From positions 176,268 to 202,744 of the forward strand of contig NW_014577328.1 of NCBI RefSeq assembly GCF_000485595.1: 26,477 nucleotides of DNA, read 5' to 3'. The notes beneath the pieces were generated by a model. The model was not told the DNA's origin, did not search any database, and was given only the letters and a program-made list of their open reading frames with translations. Below are positions 1-12,765 of the stretch, piece after piece (positions within the stretch are counted from its first letter, which is position 1; each line of letters starts with the position of its first letter). The position numbers and the translations under genes were made by a program. This stretch comes from Priapulus caudatus. Taxonomy: Eukaryota > Priapulida > Priapulimorpha > Priapulimorphida > Priapulidae.

Positions 1-2745
1 ACCGTAACTAACATCTCTATCATCAGTAAAAATCACATTAATATATATATTGAAATCTGAAGGAAGAATAAGTAGTCATTATGCAATGATAAAGGATACA
101 GGCTGCGTAATACAGCCCAATGAAAGTCTTAGAGTTAGCACAGATCTGGCTACGTTAGTGTCGTTTAAGCGCCATGCGCCAATATGCTCACGCACGGAGG
201 AGTTAGTATTTTATGATGAAGTAACTGCATTGTAGAAAAGGTGTGAGGGGTATCTCAGCACTAGACCTTCCCTAAATAAACTTTATTCAGAATGACCTGT
301 GTTATAATTCATTAGGAAGCGCCCTAGGCATCGGTAAGGGTACGAAAGTACCTACTGTGTATGCCCTCGCGTCCTTCCCCCTTGCGCTCCCCTGTCGCTC
401 GCTCAGCCTCCTTCTTATTCTACCGCTCGCAGCTAATCTTCCTGCCGCCTTTCCCGAGTCTCGCATAACCTGTCTTTCCCGTCAGCGGCAAGCATGAAGC
501 TTGCCTGCAAGACCGGCCAGCTGTAGCGCCCAAGCAACGGTGCGGCCGGCATGCACGAATATCGTTCCCGAAGAAATACGTCAATTTGCAAGATTATGCA
601 GTTCCTAACAATCACACCGAGAGCTTATCCTGGCATAGATTTATAATAAACATCCATCAGCAGACATCCTTTAGAAATTCGGTAGACAGACCAGGCCTTG
701 CAGTGTAGATCCTCGTTGCGTATACCAAGCCAAGTACACAATAAAATTGAGTACGTTAGTGTGTCTACCTTAGCGCGATGCGCAACTATTCCACCAGAGG
801 AGTTTCATATTTTGCTGATTAAATAACGGCATTTACACAATGGTTAGGGGGTATCTTCAGCGATAGATTTGCGGCCTAATAAATTTTTATCGGAAAATAG
901 ACCTGTGTTTATAATAAGGAGAGCGCCCTATCATGGGTAGGGTACAAACCCTACTTTATGCACTCGCATCCTACCCTTGCCTCCACTGTCCTCTTTAGTT
1001 TATGAATTGCTAGACATACTTTTCATTATCTATGACACACTTGGCACGGCAGCTATCTTCCGCTGGGCAGCATTTCTCAGTCTCGCATTCCCTATACTCC
1101 CTGAACCGGCAAGCTACTATTAATGGAGGAGTTTGGGGCCGTCAGACGGCAGTGCACGTCTAACTTGAGTGAGCGCGAATGCGCAATATTCCCGAGAGAA
1201 AGTTGTATGTTGCAAAGATATGCATTCAAAATGACAGGAGGACGTTTTATCGGCTAGCATAGATTTTATATAATCGAACGATTCCATGCAGCATAGATAT
1301 CATATCTAAGCAAGATAGTGGGAAGACACTGTATATGTAAGGTCCCGGCTGGCGTAGTATAAGCCAGTCCCACAGGTATCTGGCTACGCTTAAGGTGATG
1401 TAAATCAAGCGACATGCAGACAATATCTCAGTCCGATGAGTTGATATTTTGTGACGAATAATGGCATTTAAAATGGTTAAGGAGAGCGCCCTAACAAGAT
1501 GTAAGGTACAAAACACGCTAGCTTATGCCTCGCGTCCCTCGCCTTGCTCCCTCCCCTGTCCGCTCGCTCACCCGCTCGATTCTTCTTCTACCGCTTCCGC
1601 AGCTACTCTTTTCTGCCGCGTTTTCCTCAGTCTCGCCATCACCCTCTCTCCTCGAGCCAAGCTATATTATGAAGTTTGGCCTCAGCCGGCCCAAAAAACT
1701 GCACGCCTAACACGGTGGCGCCGCGCATGCGCAATATATCTCGAGAGAAATCGTTTTTGCAAGATTATGCCATTTAACAATGCAGGGAGTTATCCTAGCA
1801 ATAGATTTATGATATTAACATTTCCCTATACAGTAGAACCTTCCCACTTTCATGCACAATAAGAAGGAATTTTATCCTTGGCATGTAAGGTCCACGGCTG
1901 CGTAATAACTAGCCAGTACACAACTGGCTACGTTACGTGTGTTAGCGCATGCGCAATATCTCACGCAGACGGAGTATTATTTTGTGATTAAATACTGCAT
2001 TTAACAATGGTTAGGGGTATCTCAGCATAGATTTCCTAATAGATCTCTTATCATAGTCGCCTGTGTTTATATTAAGGAGAGCGCCCTATATATGTACGGT
2101 ACCAACACCTACACTTTATGCCCATGTCACGTCTTCCACTTGCTCCCTGTCCTTCGTACCCCTACCCTTGCTTTTTTCTAAACGGCATTCCACGTCCATC
2201 TCTCTCGCCCTGCCGCCTTTCCTCAGTCTCCTCATCCCCTCCTTCTCTGCAATCTATTATTAATGAGTTTGCCTCAGCTGCACTGCACGCCTAACACGGT
2301 GCGCGCGGCGCATGCGCAATATTCCCGAAGAAATCATATTTTCCAAAGATTATGCATTACAAATGAAGAGGAGATTAGTCCTAGCATACGATGGGTTAAG
2401 TGTAATAACATTCGCATCAGTAGACATCATTTATGCAATAGGATGTTAGATCCTTGCATGTAAGGTCCCGGCTGCGTAATACAGCCAGTACAGCAATTGG
2501 CACGGCTAGTAGTTGTTAGCGCATGCGCATATCTCACCAGAGGAGTTATGTTTGTAATGGAATATGCACTTTGAAAATGGTTAGGGGTTATCTCAGCTAA
2601 GATTTCGCCTAATAAACTGTTTATCAATAGACGCTGTGTTTTATAATAAGGAGAGGCGCCCTAGCATGGTAAGGGTACAAAGCGCACCTACTGTTATGCT
2701 TCGGGCGTCCGTCCACTTGTCTCCATCCTTGTCCCGTCGCTCAAA
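1..2745 (+). repeat. Forward satellite array A, noisy ~540 bp units
   Basis: Tandem copies of the satellite that is cleaner, and reversed, at 9443-12490. The landmark GGAGAGCGCCCT (or a close variant) falls near 315, 918, 1481, 2076 and 2650, giving spacings of about 603, 563, 595 and 574. After each landmark come a GTACAAA..ACTTTATGCC segment, a pyrimidine-rich stretch, AAGTTTGCCTCAG-like words and the palindrome GCGCATGCGC (for example near 1713, 1944, 2307 and 2518). Units are longer than the clean 540 bp mainly because of scattered 1-3 base insertions, which looks like read error rather than old divergence. The array stops abruptly at about 2745 next to a CCCCCGGGCGG run. Short open frames here are not conserved between units and are not called as genes. 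Confidence 0.85.
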
Positions 2746-4850
2746 GCCCCCGGGCGGCAAAGAAATGCTATTGGCATTGCAGTTTGTGATTTGAACGAAT
2801 CTATATAGCTAATTTAGGTTTTTCTGTTCTTGCACAGGAGTATAAAGCCTAATTATGGCACCATATATCTGTTCTTGGTGTATAATGAGTGTAAAACTAT
2901 ATTAATTGGTTGCTTATTATCCTGCGGAGGAATATCAAATATGTAAGTGGTGGATTTAAAGGCAAATTTTATGTTAATGTAGGAGGCTAACTATGCATTG
3001 AAAGTATCATTTACACAGGGCGGCATCCAGAAGGTTTGGTGACCAGTTTCCATAGATCTAGTCACAGTTAGGCGGGGCACCGGGGGCATGCCGCCGCCCC
3101 CCCGCAGGAATTTTTGAGCAAATAGCGCCTACCCTATATTGTGCATTCTGGTGACTGGAGGGCCAATTCTTGAAGAGCCCAGACCTGGTGAACCCAGAAT
3201 TTTTGGAAAACACGTGCAGAACGGCAAATCCGCCGCCTGTTTACACCCCGGCGCATTACATTTCAAAACACACTTCTTTGACAAGTTAACTGCTGACACT
3301 GATCTCAAAGAATACCTCATCGTGACACTCAACAACAGGGTAACGGTCCACATTGTGTGGAACTAAACTGCACTGGCCAAGCTCGTGGCTAACAAATAAT
3401 TATCTACGTAGACCATATTGCCTGCGTATCCCGTTGCCAGCTTTGCTTGAACGAGATCTTAAAGACGGCATTTGACATTCTTGTCCATTTAGCGTGTGTA
3501 TAGAGTATGGAAGTATTTGTATGTTGTTGGCGTTTTTTTAACAGAACTGTGGTTATTTCAACAGAAAGCCTGTGCTATGCTACCATTCAAGCCTACAGAA
3601 AAGTGTAGTCCACAAACGTCGATCAGAGACAACAACCAACAAAACTGTGCTGGACCAAATGAGAAGAGTAAACTCCGAACAATACACCTAATGCTTTGCT
3701 GTGAGATAAACGGTTGTCACCATATTTATATGTTCGCAAATATAGAGGCATGGCCCTTGCCCACATCCTCGCCTTTACATAAAGGTACTTCGTTCACTGG
3801 AGAATATCAGAGCCATCGGAAGAAGTAGTTTAATTGGTACGGCTTCTTGTCGAGCATTTTAACCTGTAATACCACCAGCAATGTTTCATTTATCATTACA
3901 TTTATCTCCCCATTTGCTGACTGGAACTATTATTACTCATTTGGATTCTGTTTTTAGTGAGACCTATACATGGTCCTGTGTATATTACATTGTCCGCACG
4001 ATAAACATCACATGCTAGTGCTGTGAAGACACCACAAAAAGAGAGCAACAGGCTGCTAACAAAAAGGTGCTGCATACTCTTCAGCCTTGGATCACCGAGT
4101 GTTTTGGTCTGTGGAAAAGGTTCTCTTTAGAAGTCCATCATACCCCAGACTAAAATACAGATTAACAAATCTGCTTATCGGTGGGCTAGCGTGACCAATA
4201 TATTGTCTTTACATGATCTGATGCAAAAAAAGCATTATCAATGGCAGGTAGGCCAGACATGTTTTTAAAATATAAAAAATGCTGTCCACTACAGTATAAT
4301 TACTGTCATCGTATAACTAAACTGATGTTGATACTTATGAGCCGCGTCTCACCAACGTAGCAAGAAAATACCGGTATTTACCGTTCACACCACGAGGCAA
4401 AATACGAGGCCGCAAGACAATACGTATCTAAACAGATTCCGGTATTTCAAATGTAAATCACAGGCTTCAAGACCCCAAATAATTCGCCGTGCTCAGAGAA
4501 ACTATCCGGATTCTTGAGACCGCGCACTTTCCTCGTCGTGAACCTAATACAACCGGATTTCTGAAGCCGCGTATTTTAATAGACCCTGTCCGCGGCGCTC
4601 AAGATCAGTTCCAGTGTAACGCCGAGTGGACTGTCGAGCCGCGGACCAGTCTACCGGAATTTATCGGCAGTTGGGCGCCATCCATGCACTTGTTATTTCC
4701 GCATTGTTTGCCTTGATTGTTACTAAAGCAGCCTCGCAGCTCGCAAAATAACCGAATTTCTGGAGCCCGCGATCACGTGTGAACGCTCAGCGCGTATTTG
4801 TCTCAGATACGAGTATTTCGCAAATCCTTGAATTTCAGAATAATGCCGAA
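2746..4850. other. Low-copy region, no recognised gene
   Basis: No recognisable gene, RNA or transposon. Two plus-strand open frames stand out for length only. One at about 3115-3366 reads ..VTGGPILEEPRPGEPRIFG.. and ends ..LNNRVTVHIVWN. It lies just downstream of a C-run plus GCAG at about 3100-3114 that could be a splice acceptor, although that junction is not in frame as written. The other, at 3496-3828, is 110 codons with no domain I know. The antisense of the first frame is also open, so chance is a fair explanation. A GC-rich hairpin (GGGGGCATGCC / CCGCCCCC) sits at about 3083-3108. Confidence 0.4.
4506..4771 (+). repeat. Three dispersed ~19 bp repeats, CCGGATTTCTGAAGCCGCG-like
   Basis: Related words occur at 4506-4524 (CCGGATTCTTGAGACCGCG), 4553-4571 (CCGGATTTCTGAAGCCGCG) and 4752-4771 (CCGAATTTCTGGAGCCCGCG). 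Looser CCGGTATTT words lie at about 4371 and 4439. Spacing is irregular, so this is not a simple tandem array. It may be a decayed repeat or a cluster of related binding words; no function is evident. Confidence 0.45.
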
Positions 4851-7560
4851 ATCCCCCCTCCCTTTTCCTTCTCTATGCACGAGCTACCCCCGAGCCTAAT
4901 TCTAAAGCCCAATGATCCAGCGTTTTTCCCTTCTAAAGTCTCCACATCCTGCCTCTCCACCATTCTCATCATAGCTATTAGTGACACAAGTTCTCTCTCA
5001 ACGACCAGCACTCTGAGAAGCCCACACAAGATATCACAATCTGACTGAGGTAAGGCTGGCGCGCGCAAAAAATGCGCAAAATATCTCCGCGCAAGAATCA
5101 AACCGTAATTTTACAAACAAACGCATTATGCATTCTCAAAAATAGAAAATTAAAGTAGTATTTACTTTCTTTAGAGAGTTAGATTTAATGACAGGGAGTG
5201 AGGCAGACTGATTTATTGATCAGTTTAGAGCATCATTTAACGAACACTGAGGCAGGATACTAGGTGCACTTGGAGGCAGTGTCAACAAACGAAGTACTCC
5301 TGCTGCGTTATCACCCAGGCCAGCACACAAATACGGCTAGGTCACTATGCTCAAGTTACATTTGTGCAGGAAAAGGCGGCGCATCAAGAAATGGATATTG
5401 CGATGGACAGCCAGAGAGAGAGGGTCTAAATCGAAATTTGAGTGCAGATAATTGAACGACATAAAGCTGTTGGAAGATAATTATAGGTTTAGGGAGAGGT
5501 GCATTATCTTATCACACGAGAGATAGCTTCCAATAATAAACTTTATACACACGTTTAAAGACTTCCATTTAGTGTTTATAATTAGGAGAGCGTGCCTCCA
5601 TATAGCGCTGTGAGGAGCACAACTGCCTAATACTATTTTAATGGCCTTCACAAACTCACTTTTACCCCTTGTTGTCTCCGGTTCCTCAACATTATATATT
5701 CTGCTTGCAGCCTCCTCGAATCCACCTCGCTCCAGGCCTCCTTCTTCTTCTCCGCTCCCAGCTAATACATTTACACACTGACGCCTGCTTTGCATCACTA
5801 CCGGTCTACGAGAACATCCCCTTTCTCTCACCACACCGACTACACGGCTTAATGACTGTTTAATGTGAAACGATTCTAGACATAGGTTTATCAAGACGGC
5901 ACTGCACACACGCCGTGATAAAAGAAGAGAGTACACACTTGTTTCGCACATCGCGCAAAATATTAAACTCCCCTAAATTATGCACAAAAGGCTCGAGTAT
6001 CTCTTGCAATTAAGCACATTTGAAATTACAATCCTTAAAATGAAGAGGAGTTATCCTCATACATAGAGAGAATTGGGTTATTGTTGAACTATTAGAAACT
6101 ACTATTCGCACAAATTAAGACTAGGAGATAGTGGGTTAAGAGAGAGAGGTGGAGGGATCATTTATATTTGGAGCACTAATTGTGTGCCGATGGTGCGGTA
6201 GGCTCCTCGTGCTTGCGTATAATGAGGAGGCCCATTTAAACTTACACAGTCTGGCTAGCGTTAGTGTGTGATGGAGTCTACATATTGCGGCCCACAGGGA
6301 GAGTCTCACCAGGAAAAAGAGTTACTATTGTTGTGAATGAAATTTCATTTTATCAATATTTGGTGGATGTGAGGTACTGGAGGTACTTTTGTGGCTTCAG
6401 TCAATAGATTTTCCATTTTAATAATTTGTTGATATATATATCCAATAGGATCATGTGTTTTGATAATAGAGGAGAGCGACCTATGCATGTAAGGTAAGCA
6501 AAACACCTACTTTAATCGCCGCCTCCGCGATCGTACCATATGTCGTACCCCTGATGCCTTCCGCTTTATCAACCCACTCTTCTGGCTCTCTTACGCGCTC
6601 TCACAAGCTTATCTATTTCTGTGCTTCTGACCGTTTTTTCTTTTGAGTGACTTTATATGCCTGCGTCGGGTCTCGCTCCTTCATAGCAAGCTCAAGGGTA
6701 ATTTTTATATATCGACAGTTTCTGCCCTCTAATGTATCGGCGCACATTAAAAGCACGGCATACCAAACTCGGTGGCGCGAGAGACTTCTGCACATGCGCA
6801 AATAGTTTTCACACTCCGAGAGAAATCGTATTTTGGCAAAGATTATGCATTGTAAAATGAAGAGAGTTTGCCTTTATCTGGCATTATGAATCATTTATGA
6901 CAATATTTACAAGTGTCACCACAACAGTATTTGAGTCTGATCTCGATTTAAGAATATAGGCGGGCAAGGAAGACCTTGGGCATGTAAGGGTTGTCACCGA
7001 GGACTGCGCGTACATACGAGAAGTACCCACTACCCACAATCTGGATTATGTTAGTGTGATATGCATGGCCGGGTTCTACATATCTCAAACCAGAGGAGTT
7101 ATATTTTTTGTGATGCATAAATGCATTTAAGGAATTTATAGGTCACACGGAGAGCATCTATCTACACATGAGATAATTCGCCTAATAAATACACTCTAGT
7201 CAATAGAACCCTAGTGGGTACTTAAACTTATAGGGAAAGGAGCAGGCGCCCTAATGCAATGTAACTGAGTTGTAATGTTCGAGGTATAAAACACAGGCTT
7301 ACTTTATGTGCCACACCTACACCACGTATCCTCCCGTCTGTACATGTACACCCTGGCTCCCTCCCAGCTCATACACATCCTTCTTACTAATCTAAAACAC
7401 AAGTTGGCGTCCCACACCATTCCATCACACTGTCACGGCAATTTCGGCTGCAGTCGTCTGAAAGACCCACGATGGCCGGCTTCTTACGGTAAACACTTGG
7501 TATTAGATCCTCGTTCTTACATCCGTAATTCAATTGTGTATTTCATAGGTTATAGAAAGA
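4850..7560 (+). repeat. Highly degenerate forward satellite array B
   Basis: Recognisable pieces of the 540 bp unit appear in the same orientation as array A, heavily interrupted. Examples are GAGAGCG-type landmarks near 5584, 6472 and 7228, AAAACAC..CTTACTTTATG at about 7290, GCTGCGTTATCACCCAGGCC at about 5302 (counterpart of GCTGCGTATACCAGCC), and GGCAAAGATTATGCATT at about 6834. Landmark spacing is roughly 890 and 755, far above 540, because of many small insertions. The outer limits are approximate. No protein-coding gene is supported; the open frames are not shared between units. Confidence 0.6.
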
Positions 7561-8945
7561 ATCTTGTCAACATTATGCTATAGTTTGTTATATCAATCAC
7601 AAAGGTAAACACTGCATAAAATGTCTAGAGGCGTACGCTCATAATACACTACAGGAGTGAGAAGATCGATTAGAAAGCACACATAATGTTTTATATGGTT
7701 TTTATGCGTAAATTAAATCACATTCATCTGAATTGTAAATGTCTTCAAGTAATCTTTATGCAAGATTAATGACACATTTTTACAAAATACAAGTTGAAAT
7801 TAGAAATAGGAGTATTAATTAAATATGTTCATAAGAGAGAAACTGATATTGAATTAGATGTAAAATAACACTATGCTAACTCTAGGTGAGAATCATAATT
7901 ATGGCTTATAGGTTGAGAGAATCTTAATTTGTGACGATTTATAAAGAAACCCAATGTATGCCAACCGTAACAGTGTTTCTTAGAATGTATGAAACAAATT
8001 CTATAATAGGTGGCACGGCGTTCAGTTTCAACGTGCTGCCGGCGATCAAGTTAAACTCAAAATACACATAGTAAAAGGTTTTGGACGCTTGGCCGCCCCA
8101 CTACTAATTTCATTGATTGCCAATGAAAGTATTATATCTGAACTTCACATGAAACTCTATGCTTACATTTGACATGGACCTTAAAGGGCTCCCCCGTCAA
8201 AACCAAAATATGATTATATTTTTTTATTGTGTGCGCACATAGTGCGCGCCCCATTCGAAAAATCATAGCACTAAATTTGGGTGTGTGATCAAATTCCTAA
8301 TCCATATTTTAAACGAGTTATGACCCTTAGGCCTACCAGTCGGGAGTATCCGAACACAACATAACTATTATTTTTTTGTTTGTATTTGCGAAAAGTTAAG
8401 GCCTTCGATAAAACTACGACACTATTCATCCTCTCTAACCTTAATCTATTAAATTAACCAAAAATACGTACATTGATACAGGAGATTGGATGAGCTAGGC
8501 ACCGCCGGGCAGTAACAAACCTAAGTCTATTCGATCGAGGTTACTTACATTAGGCAAGGTTTGGTAGAGGCCACACGCAGTTGCAAAGCCGCGTGCAACC
8601 CAAAGGCGCGGCTATGTCTGGTGTCATGACACATCATTGTGCATGGTAAACTGTTTCACGATAGTTTCCATGTTAGCTTGAAGCTAGTTTTGCTATACTG
8701 AATGTACATTCATTTCAATGTTGCAATGCAAAACAGTTTAGATTTGCTGTAGTTAAGTCAAGACATGCTGCAACGACAAACGCGCGACCGTTCGCACAAC
8801 CGTAATGTTCAGGTGTTAAAAATCGCCAGTCCCCTGACACGAGTAGCGCGCGGAACCACGCGAAGGCCCTCACAGCAGGCGACGCGCTAGAACAGAGGGG
8901 CGGTGCGGCCCAGCATCACCTAATTAATTGCATAAACTATAATAC
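7561..8945. other. Intergenic, no gene seen
   Basis: AT-rich sequence with no open frame, RNA fold or repeat that I can assign. One modest inverted pair exists: TAAACTGTTT at about 8648 and AAACAGTTTA at about 8730, separated by about 75 bases. The last ~130 bases are more GC-rich and lead into the minisatellite. Confidence 0.4.
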
Positions 8946-9440
8946 GCGTGGCACTTAGGCCCCCGTCATTACCAAATACTTATTACTGTGGCTTTGCCGC
9001 CATCACTACACTAACATCTATTACTATACCATTTATATATGAGGCTGCCGGTTAGGCCCGCCGTTCACTAGAATGTCAAATACTATATGTATGTGGCCTT
9101 GGCCCCCATCCATACACTATTCTATTATTACACATACTACATAGGTGAGCCCTTGGGCTCCCTGTCATCACAAGATACTATATAGTTGTGCCTTTGGGCC
9201 CCAGCATCCACTGATATTACAATACTAATATAGGTGCCGTAGGCCCGTCATACAAATACGCTATATATGTGGCCTTGGCCTCCATCATACACCTATTCTG
9301 ATTATTACAATTCGAGTAAGTGAGGTGGCCTTAGACCCCCGTCATACAGAATATATATATGTTGAGCCCTTTGCCTCCACGTCATTACGGGTATTATTTT
9401 ACAATTCGTATATAGGTGGCCTTAGCCCCGTCATACAAAT
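8945..9440 (+). repeat. Left minisatellite block (unit ~45/90 bp)
   Basis: Imperfect tandem repeat of two alternating half-units. One half carries GTGGCCTTGGCCCCCATCAT then ACACTATTCTATTATTACA; the other carries GTGGCCTTAGGCCCCGTCAT then ACAAATACTATATA. A pair is about 85-95 bases and roughly five pairs are visible, with indels. The same repeat occurs reverse-complemented at 12766-13402, on the other side of the 540 bp array, so the two blocks form inverted flanks. The join to the array is at about 9436-9450 (..CATACAAATATCACGTGCAG). Confidence 0.8.
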
Positions 9441-9442
9441 AT

Positions 9443-12400
9443 CACGTGCAGTCTGAGGCAAACTTCATAATATAGATTGCAGAGGAAGAGGGGATGGGAG
9501 ACTGAGGAAACGCGGCAGTAAAGATAGCTGGGAGCGGTAGAAGAAGAATGAGGGTGAGCGAGGGACAGGGGAGACAAGGGGAAGGACGCGAGGGCATAAA
9601 GTAGGTGTTTTGTACCTTACATGCTAGGGCGCTCTCCTTAACCATTTTAAATGCATATTCGTCACAAAATATAACTCATCTGGTGAGATATTGCGCATGC
9701 GCTATTACACACTAACGTAGCCAGATTATGTACTGGCTTATACACGCAGCCGGGACCTTACATACAGTGTCTTCCACCTATTTCTTAAATGATGTCTACT
9801 GATGGAATGTTATTATATAAATCTATGCTAGGATAACTCCTCTTCATTTTGAATGCATAATCTTTGCAAAATACAATTTCTCTCGGGAGATATTGCGCAT
9901 GCGCGCTCACCGAGTTAGACGTGCAGTGCCGTCTGAGGCAAACTTCATAATATAGCTTGCTGAGGGAGAGAGGGAATGGGAGACTGAGGAAATGCTGCAG
10001 GAAAGATAGCTGCGTGCGGTATAGAAGAAAAAGGAGGCTGATCAAGAGACAGGGGAGGCAAGGGGTAGGATGCGAGTGCATAAAGTAGGTGTTTTGTACC
10101 CTACATGATAGGGCGCTCTCCTTATTATAAACACAGGTCTATTGATAAAAATTTATTAGGGAAATCTATGCTGAGATACCCCCTAACCATTTTAAATGCA
10201 TATTAATCACAAAATATAACTCCTCTGGTGAGATATTGCGCATGCGCTAACACACTAACGTATCAATATTGTGTACTGGCTTGTATACGCAACGAGGATC
10301 TTACATGCAAGGTCTTTCTCCTATTTCTAAAAGGATGTCTGCTGATGGAATGTTTTTATATAAATCTATGCCAGGATAACTCCTCTTTATTTTAAATGCA
10401 TAATCTTTGCAAAATACGATTTCTGTCGGGAGATATTGTGCATGCGCGCGCACCGTGTTGGGCGTACAGTGCCGTCTGAGGCAAGCTTCATAATATAGCT
10501 TGCTGAGGGAGAGAGGGGATGCGAGACGGGGGAAAGACGGCAGGGAAGATAGCTGGGAGCGGTAGAAGAAGACGGAGGGTAAGTGAGGGACAGGGGAGAC
10601 AATGAGAAGAACGCGAGGGCATAAAGTAGGTGTTTTGTACCCTACATGCTAGGGCGCTCTCCTAATTATAAACACAGGTCTTCTGATAAATGTTTATTAG
10701 GGAAGTCTATGCTGTCATACCCCCTAACCATTTCAAATGCATACTCATCACAAAATATAACTTCTCTGGTGAGATATTGCGCATGCGCTAACACACTAAC
10801 TTAGCAAGATTGTATACTGGCTGGTATACGCAGCCGGGACCTTACATGGAAGGTCTTCCTCCTATTTCTTAGATGATGTCCATTGATGGAATGTTATTAT
10901 ATAAATCTTTGCTAGAATAACATCTCTTTATTTTAAATGCATGATCTTTGCAAATACGATTTCTCTCGGGAGATATTGCGCATGCGCGCACCGTGTTACG
11001 CGTGCAGTGCCGTCTGAGGCAAACTTCATAATATAGCATGCTGAGGGGGAGACGGGATTGGAGACTGAGGAAAGGCGGCAGAGAAGATAGCTGGGGGCGG
11101 TAGAATAAGAAGGAGGCTGAGCGAGGGACAGGGGAAGCAAGGGGAAAGACGCGAGGGCATAAAGTAGGTATTTTGTACCCTACATGCTAGGGCGCTCTCC
11201 TAATTATAAACACAGGTCTTCTGATAAAAGTTTATTAGGGAAGTCTATGCTGAGATACCCCCTAACCATTTTAAATGCATACTCATCATAAAATATAACT
11301 CCTCTGGTGAGATATTGCGCATGCGCTAACACACTAACGTAGCCAGATTGTGTACTGGCTGGTATACGCAGCCGGAACCTTACATGCAAGATATTCTTCC
11401 TATTTCATAAATGATGTCTACTGATAGAATGTTATTACGTAAATCTATGCTAGGATAACTGCTATTCATTTTAAATGCATAATCTTTGCAAAATACGATT
11501 TCTCTCGGTAGATATTGCGCATGCGCGCGCACCGTGTTAGGCGTGCAGTGCCGTCTGAGGCAAACTTCATAATATAGCTAGCTGAGGGAGAGAGGGGATT
11601 GGAGACGGAGGAAAGGCGGCAGGGAAGATAGCTGGGAGCGGTAGAAGAAGAAGGAGGGTAAGTGAGGGACAGGGGAGACAAGGAGAAGGACGCGAGGGCA
11701 TAAAGTAGGTGTTTTGTACCTTACGTGCTAGGGCGCTATCCTTATTATAAACACAGGTCTATTGATACAACTTTATTAGGGAAATCTATGCTGAGATACC
11801 CCCTAACCATTTTAAATGCATATTTATCACAAAATATAACTGCTCTGGTGAGATATTGCACATGCGCTATTACACACTAACGTAGCCAGATTGTGTACTG
11901 GCTGGTATACGCAGCCGAGACCTTACATGCAAGGTCTTCCTCCTATTTCTCAAATGATGTCTACAGATGAAACGCTATTATATAAATCTATGCTAGAATA
12001 AATTTTCTTCATTTTAAATGCATGATCTTTGCAAATACGATTTCTCTCGAGAGATATTGCGCATGCGCGCACCGTGTTACGCGTGCAGTGCCGTCTGAGG
12101 CAAACTTCATAATATAGCTTGCTGAGGGGGAGAGGGGATGGGAGACTGAGGAAAGGCGGCAGGAAAGATAGCTGGGGGCGGCAGAAGAAGAATGAGGCTG
12201 AGCAAGGGACAGGGGAGGCAAGGGGAAGGACGCGAGGGCATAAAGTAGGTGTTTTGTACCCTACAGGGAAGGACGCGAGGGAATAAAGTTGGTGTTTTGT
12301 ACCCTACTTGCTAGGGCGCTCTCCTAATTATAGACAAAGGTCTACTGATAAATGTTTATTAGGGAAATCTATGCTGAGATATCCCCTAACTATATTAAAT

Positions 12401-12490
12401 GTATATTTATCCCAAAATATAACTTCTCTGGTGAGATATTGCGCATACGCTAACACACTAACGTAGCCAGATTGTGTACTGGCTGGTATG
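9443..12490 (-). repeat. Reverse-oriented 540 bp satellite array C
   Basis: Head-to-tail array. The marker GTCTGAGGCA falls at 9451, 9931, 10474, 11012, 11553 and 12093, giving periods of 480, 543, 538, 541 and 540. The short first unit lacks ~58 bases between CTCCTTA and ACCATTTTAAATGCAT (about 9639). Each unit contains two diverged half-units that share AAATCTATGC, ATTTTAAATGCAT, GAGATATTGCGCATGCGC and similar words, so the 540 bp period is a dimeric higher-order repeat. The rest of the unit is a purine-rich tract (pyrimidine-rich on the minus strand). Open frames of ~70 codons recur on the minus strand in most units but simply follow the repeat; there is no evidence of translation. Confidence 0.92.
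12222..12307 (+). repeat. 43 bp local tandem duplication within array C
   Basis: 12222-12264 (GGGGAAGGACGCGAGGG..TTTTGTACCCTAC) is repeated at 12265-12307 with three or four substitutions. Other units of the array have this segment once, so it is a unit-specific duplication. Confidence 0.85.
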
Positions 12491-12765
12491 CCCAGCGCAA
12501 GCGACAGATATCCACATCCAAATGTGGCTTATTCCCTTTCCCCCTCTTCCGCCGGTGGCCTCCAGCCCCCGTCAGCTCACTCCGACAATAGCTCTCCTGC
12601 GACCGAATATAGTTATTTTTGTTTACGTATTTTAGTAACGCTGAAACAAGTTACCATGGTATATGCCGATTGTATTACCCATAGGCATAGATATAGCATT
12701 AAATAGAGAAAAAACAAAACAAGCGCCAGTGCAGCACTCGGTAAGTTATTAGTAGCACGTTATAG
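12491..12765. other. Unique spacer between array C and right minisatellite
   Basis: Not seen elsewhere in the window. A 72-codon plus-strand open frame (12488-12706) begins in the satellite end and has no recognisable domain; it is probably chance. The left side of the array has no equivalent spacer, so the composite structure is not perfectly symmetrical. Confidence 0.45.

Noticed and set aside
9785-12221. Recurring ~70-98 codon minus-strand open frames in array C (..SYIMKFASDGTA.. type)
   Set aside because: They follow the 540 bp repeat, vary in frame and start, and are broken in several units; similarity is from tandem copying, not protein constraint.
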